64,000 nucleotides of DNA from Clostridium thailandense (GTDB lineage: Bacteria; Bacillota; Clostridia; Clostridiales; Clostridiaceae), in the NCBI RefSeq assembly GCF_019207025.1, contig NZ_JAEEGC010000035.1, positions 16,772-80,771 on the forward strand, written 5' to 3'. Under the pieces are notes generated by a model. It saw only the letters and a program-made list of their open reading frames with translations, ran no database searches and was not told where the DNA came from. The stretch's first letter is position 1. Every line of letters begins with the position of its first letter. Below are positions 60,595 to 64,000 of this stretch, one piece after another. The translations under genes were made by a program, and so were the position numbers.

Positions 60595-61403
60595 TGAACT
60601 ATGATGACTATTTGGTTAAAGAAAAATTTCCACTATTTTGGTGTGCTGGTTGCGGCAATGGAAATGTACTAGGCGCATTAGTTCGATCCTTTGCCAAGCT
60701 GCAGCTTGATAAAAACAAAACTGTAGTTGTAACTGGTATAGGCTGTTGGGGCAAGGCAGATGATTATATATCAACGAATACATTTCATGGAACTCATGGT
60801 AGGGCTCTTGGATTTGCTACAGGTATTAAGCTAGCTAACCCTGATTTGAAGGTAGTAGTGCTTATGGGAGATGGTGATGGTGCAACTATAGGAGGTAATC
60901 ATCTTATACATGCGGCTAGGAGAAATGTGGATTTGACAGTTGTATTAGTTAACAATTTAAACTATGGAATGACTGGTGGGCAATATTCAGGAACTACACC
61001 AGAGGAGAGCTATACGGCAACCTCAATATATGGTCATGTAGAAGATGGCTTCGACTTATGTAGGCTTGTTGAAAGTGCTGGAGCACCTTATGTTGCGAGA
61101 AGTACAGTCTATAACATTGTAGAACTTCAGAATCTAATTACTGAGGCTTTGCAGAAAAAGGGATTTTCCTTTGTAGAGGCCATTTCTCCCTGCACAACCC
61201 ATTACGGAAAATTAAACGGTAAAAAGACAGCTCCTGCTATGCTGAAGTGGATAAAAGAAAGTTCTTTAACTATAAAGCAAGCTGAAAAATTGAATTATGA
61301 AGAAAAAAAAGACAAGTTTATTTTAGGAAAGTTTGTTGATATAGATAAAGCTGATTACAGTACTAAATATAAAAAAGTAATAGAAGTAGCTAAAAGTAGG
61401 TAA
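60585..61403 (+). CDS. korB: 2-oxoacid:ferredoxin oxidoreductase, beta (TPP-binding) subunit
   Basis: This 272-residue subunit has WCAGCGNGNVLGALVRSF (cluster/TPP region), GIGCWGKADDY, the TPP-Mg motif GDGDGATIGGNHLIHAARRN and VVLVNNLNYGMTGGQYSGTT. It binds the diphosphate half of TPP against KorA. It has no ferredoxin-like insertion, consistent with a separate KorD. GGAGG is 7 bases before ATG, inside the korA end (10-bp overlap). Confidence 0.93.
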   Translation: MSIMNYDDYLVKEKFPLFWCAGCGNGNVLGALVRSFAKLQLDKNKTVVVTGIGCWGKADDYISTNTFHGTHGRALGFATGIKLANPDLKVVVLMGDGDGATIGGNHLIHAARRNVDLTVVLVNNLNYGMTGGQYSGTTPEESYTATSIYGHVEDGFDLCRLVESAGAPYVARSTVYNIVELQNLITEALQKKGFSFVEAISPCTTHYGKLNGKKTAPAMLKWIKESSLTIKQAEKLNYEEKKDKFILGKFVDIDKADYSTKYKKVIEVAKSR

Positions 61404-61418
61404 AGGAGGCAGGGTTTT

Positions 61419-61955
61419 ATGGGACATAGATATGAAATAATATTAAGCGGTGTGGGAGGTCAAGGATTGATTACTTCTGGTTCTATACTGGGTCAGGCGG
61501 CAGTAATACATGAAAATATGAATGCTAGCTTGACTTCTTCCTATGGAGTGGAGACTAGAGGAACTTTTACAAAATCTGATGTAATAATAAGTGAAGATCA
61601 GATTTATTATCCAGAAGTTTTAAAGGCTGATATAATATTGACTCTTGCTCCTGTTGCATATAATAAGTACGTTTCCACTTTAAATAAAGATACTATACTA
61701 ATATATGATAGCAGTTTAGTGTCAGAGATCAAGAAGCCTCAGGGAAAGCAATATGGTTATCCTATTACTGAGCTTGCACTAGAGCTGGGTAGTGAAAAGG
61801 TTACTAATATCATTGCTATTGGGATAATTGTAAGGAAAACTGGAGTGTTAAAAAGGAAATCTGTTATTGAAGTGCTTAAAGATAAATTTTCTAAAAAAGA
61901 AAAAATTCAAAAACTCAATATATTAGCTTTTGAAAAAGGTTTTGAAATGGAATAG
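61419..61955 (+). CDS. korC: 2-oxoacid:ferredoxin oxidoreductase, gamma subunit
   Basis: The 178 residues match the POR/KOR gamma domain: the start GHRYEIILSGVGGQGLITSG, the SSYGVETRGTFTKSDVIIS segment, and a catalytic-domain end near VLKDKFSKKEKIQ. It binds CoA and completes the four-subunit enzyme. RBS AAAGGAGG precedes ATG. ptb starts 14 bp after the stop. Confidence 0.92.
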   Translation: MGHRYEIILSGVGGQGLITSGSILGQAAVIHENMNASLTSSYGVETRGTFTKSDVIISEDQIYYPEVLKADIILTLAPVAYNKYVSTLNKDTILIYDSSLVSEIKKPQGKQYGYPITELALELGSEKVTNIIAIGIIVRKTGVLKRKSVIEVLKDKFSKKEKIQKLNILAFEKGFEME

Positions 61956-61969
61956 AAAGAGGTGGTAAA

Positions 61970-62869
61970 ATGATTGAATCTTTTGAGGAATTAGTAAAGG
62001 CTGCTAAAAGGTACGGTCCTAAAACTATTGCAGTAGCGGTATCAGAAGATGAATATATTTTAAAAGCAGTTTATTATGCTTATAAATATGGATTAATTAA
62101 GGCAGTACTTGTTGGCAATAAAGCCGCAACATTGAGTATTGCAAAAGATATAAATATAAATATAAATAAGTTTGAAATAGTGGAGGCTGGTGATAAGGTA
62201 GAAGCCTGTAGGAAAGCAGTAGAGCTCGTTAGAAACAAAGATGCGTCTATGCTTATGAAAGGACTAGTGGATACTTCTATATTAATGAAGGCTGTATTAA
62301 ATAAAGAATCAGGACTTATGTCTGGGAATTTGTTAAGTCATGTAGGAGTTTTAAAAGTAAAGGGATATAATAAATTATTCATATTAAGCGATACAGCTGT
62401 GAATATAATGCCTACTTTAAAAGACAAGATTAAAATAATAAATAATGCAGTTAAAATAGCCCATTCACTTGGAAATGTAATGCCTAAAGTAGCTGTAGTA
62501 TGTGCCGTTGAAAAACCAACGGATAAAATGCCAGCAACACTAGATGCAGTTGAACTTACTAAAATGAATGATGAAGGAGAGATAAAGGGATGCATGGTAG
62601 GGGGGCCTTTTGCTTTAGATAATGCCATATCTCTTGAAGCAGCTCAGCATAAAGGCATACAGCATCCCGTAGCAGGTAATGCAGATATATTGATTTTACC
62701 TAATATTGAGACTGGTAATGTACTTATTAAGTCCATGGAACATTTTGCAAAGGCTGAAAAAGCAGGGATAGTAGTAGGTGCTGCAGCCCCTATTGTATTA
62801 ACTTCTAGGGCTAGCTCTGATGAATCCAAGTTTAACTCTATAGCACTTGCAGTATTAACCTCTGATTAA
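61970..62869 (+). CDS. ptb: Phosphate butyryltransferase
   Basis: This 299-residue enzyme of the phosphate acetyl/butyryltransferase family converts butyryl-CoA (or a branched acyl-CoA) and phosphate to acyl phosphate and CoA. It has LMKGLVDTSILMKAVLNKE, the VMPKVAVVCAVEKPTDKMP strand and a final GNVLIKSMEHFAKAEKAGIV segment. Its length is normal. Behind kor genes rather than butyrate-synthesis genes, its substrate may be isobutyryl- or another acyl-CoA made from a 2-oxoacid. RBS AAAGAGGTGG. buk follows. Confidence 0.92.
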   Translation: MIESFEELVKAAKRYGPKTIAVAVSEDEYILKAVYYAYKYGLIKAVLVGNKAATLSIAKDINININKFEIVEAGDKVEACRKAVELVRNKDASMLMKGLVDTSILMKAVLNKESGLMSGNLLSHVGVLKVKGYNKLFILSDTAVNIMPTLKDKIKIINNAVKIAHSLGNVMPKVAVVCAVEKPTDKMPATLDAVELTKMNDEGEIKGCMVGGPFALDNAISLEAAQHKGIQHPVAGNADILILPNIETGNVLIKSMEHFAKAEKAGIVVGAAAPIVLTSRASSDESKFNSIALAVLTSD

Positions 62870-62888
62870 TTGATAGGAGATGATAAAT

Positions 62889-63965
62889 TTGGATAAGACA
62901 TATAAAATACTTGTTATAAATCCTGGATCAACCTCTACCAAAATTGCTATTTACAATAATGAAAAAGAAATATTTTTAGACACAGTCAGGCATTCCATAG
63001 AGGATTTAGAAGAGTATGAAACCGTATATGGACAGTATGAGTTCAGAAAAAAAGTTATACTAGAAAAATTAAATGAGAGAACTTCTGACTTAAAAGATAT
63101 AGCTGCTGTTGTTGGACGTGGAGGAAATATGAAGCCCGTTGTAGGTGGAACTTATAGAGTAAATGATCAAATGATAGAGGACTTAAAAGATGGGGTTATG
63201 GGACAACACGCGTCAAATTTAGGGGGAATACTTGCAGCAGAAATAGCTACTATGCTTCAGGTACCTGCCTTTGTGGTTGACCCTGTTGTAGTTGACGAAT
63301 TTCATGATTTATCACGGATTTCTGGAATTCCTGATATTCAAAGAAAATCAAAAGATCATCCATTGAATCAAAAAGCAGCTGGAAGAAAAGCTGCAGAGGA
63401 ATTAGGAGGAGAATATAATAAATTTAATTTCTTAATAGTTCATCTTGGCGGTGGAATATCTGTAGGAATCCATAAAAAGGGGAGAATTATTGACGTAAAT
63501 AACAGCCTTGATGGCGATGGACCTTTTTCACCGGAGAGAGGAGGAGGACTTCCTGTTGGATCACTTATTGATCTTTGCTATTCTGGAAAATATACTAAAG
63601 AAGAACTGAGAAAGATGATAGTAGGCAGAGGAGGTCTCGTTGGATATTTGGGTACTAATGACACTAGAAAAGTTAGTAGAAGGGCAAAATTGGGAGACAA
63701 AAAGGCTGAATTAGTTTATAAAGCTATGGCTTATCAGGTAGCAAAAGAAATAGGAGCTGGGGCAGCTGTATTAAAGGGTGAAGTAGATGCAATAATTTTA
63801 ACAGGAGGTATTGCCTTTGACGAATTATTCGTTAACTGGATAAGAGAATACGTAGATTTTATAGGTAAGGTAATAGTATATCCTGGTGAGTTTGAAATGC
63901 TTGCGTTAGCACAAGGTGTACTTAGAGTATTTAATAAAAAAGAGGACATACAAATATATAAATAG
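62889..63965 (+). CDS. buk: Butyrate kinase
   Basis: This 358-residue ASKHA-fold kinase makes ATP from butyryl phosphate (or a branched acyl phosphate). It has the phosphate loop ILVINPGSTSTKIAIYN, GRGGNMKPV, the catalytic VDPVVVDEF region, HLGGGISVG and the C-terminal LTGGIAFDEL. TTG 62889 is chosen because AGGAG lies 9 bases upstream; the in-frame ATG at 62880 directly abuts that site, but would add only three residues. It ends the operon as far as the window shows, 35 bp before the window edge. Confidence 0.93.
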   Translation: MDKTYKILVINPGSTSTKIAIYNNEKEIFLDTVRHSIEDLEEYETVYGQYEFRKKVILEKLNERTSDLKDIAAVVGRGGNMKPVVGGTYRVNDQMIEDLKDGVMGQHASNLGGILAAEIATMLQVPAFVVDPVVVDEFHDLSRISGIPDIQRKSKDHPLNQKAAGRKAAEELGGEYNKFNFLIVHLGGGISVGIHKKGRIIDVNNSLDGDGPFSPERGGGLPVGSLIDLCYSGKYTKEELRKMIVGRGGLVGYLGTNDTRKVSRRAKLGDKKAELVYKAMAYQVAKEIGAGAAVLKGEVDAIILTGGIAFDELFVNWIREYVDFIGKVIVYPGEFEMLALAQGVLRVFNKKEDIQIYK

Positions 63966-64000
63966 AGGATTTATTAATCGTGCATAGAATAAGGGTTATT

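Noticed and set aside
1..64000. tRNA or rRNA genes, prophage or insertion-sequence transposase
   Set aside because: None seen on either strand; the only mobile-like DNA is the non-coding palindromes.

Overview
The window is low-GC DNA with dense short operons, AGGAGG-type ribosome binding sites and consensus TTGACA/TATAAT promoters. Gene content points to a strictly anaerobic cluster I Clostridium, possibly an acetogen or amino-acid/hydroaromatic fermenter. Supporting genes are a stand-alone Ni-Fe-S CO dehydrogenase (cooS), a ferredoxin-linked 2-oxoacid oxidoreductase with ptb-buk, the alternative (siroheme-dependent) heme branch, a T-box-controlled non-discriminating AspRS plus GatCAB, clostridial enoate reductases and an ApbE/FMN-binding ferredoxin membrane protein. 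The species is inference.

Layout. 1-3.5 kb: start of a metal P-type ATPase with its CsoR repressor and operator, a Ste24-type protease, a phosphoesterase and a small conserved protein. 3.5-8.6 kb: cooS, a scar of decayed genes (LysR remnant; degenerate copy of the small protein found on the other side of cooS), and a chemoreceptor with a C-terminal binding-protein-like domain. 8.9-12.5 kb: two sugar aminotransferases behind a MerR-methyltransferase fusion. 13-32 kb: a large hydroaromatic (quinate/shikimate) island with two LysR-controlled modules. Module A is aroE(ydiB-like)-enoate reductase-MFS-aroD-MFS. Module B is a TIM-barrel candidate dehydroshikimate dehydratase, then enoate reductase-aroE-MFS-MFS-monooxygenase. 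Next come a shikimate-kinase-like protein with a destroyed P-loop, a biosynthetic aroE-aroK pair and two related promoter/small-ORF/terminator cassettes. 32.6-35 kb: nitroreductase, glyoxalase, MBL hydrolase, GNAT. 35-38.5 kb: ahbC-ahbD-ahbA-ahbB. 38.6-46 kb: EamA exporter, TenI-like protein, tandem T-box, aspS-gatCAB. 46-50 kb: FMN-binding ferredoxin membrane protein with apbE, and a drug-type MFS. 50-57.5 kb: YbaK, XRE-cupin regulator, modBCA, soluble chemoreceptor, Cys/Gly-rich microprotein, hutG. 57.8-64 kb: Na+/solute symporter-korDABC-ptb-buk.

How it fits together. In the island, quinate or shikimate would be imported by the MFS carriers, oxidised by the AroE/YdiB-type dehydrogenases and interconverted by AroD. 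The ring would then either be dehydrated by the TIM-barrel protein, plausibly to protocatechuate, or reduced by the FMN/4Fe-4S enoate reductases. The gene order resembles the Listeria qui operons as I remember them, but two reductases suggest that hydroaromatics also serve as electron sinks. The kor-ptb-buk operon would oxidise a 2-oxoacid to acyl-CoA, reduce ferredoxin and recover ATP through acyl phosphate.

Scattered between genes is a family of imperfect palindromes: a large type with GAGGCTGTT-like ends and smaller ones sharing the core AAGTNNACTTA. Several lie where terminators would be expected.
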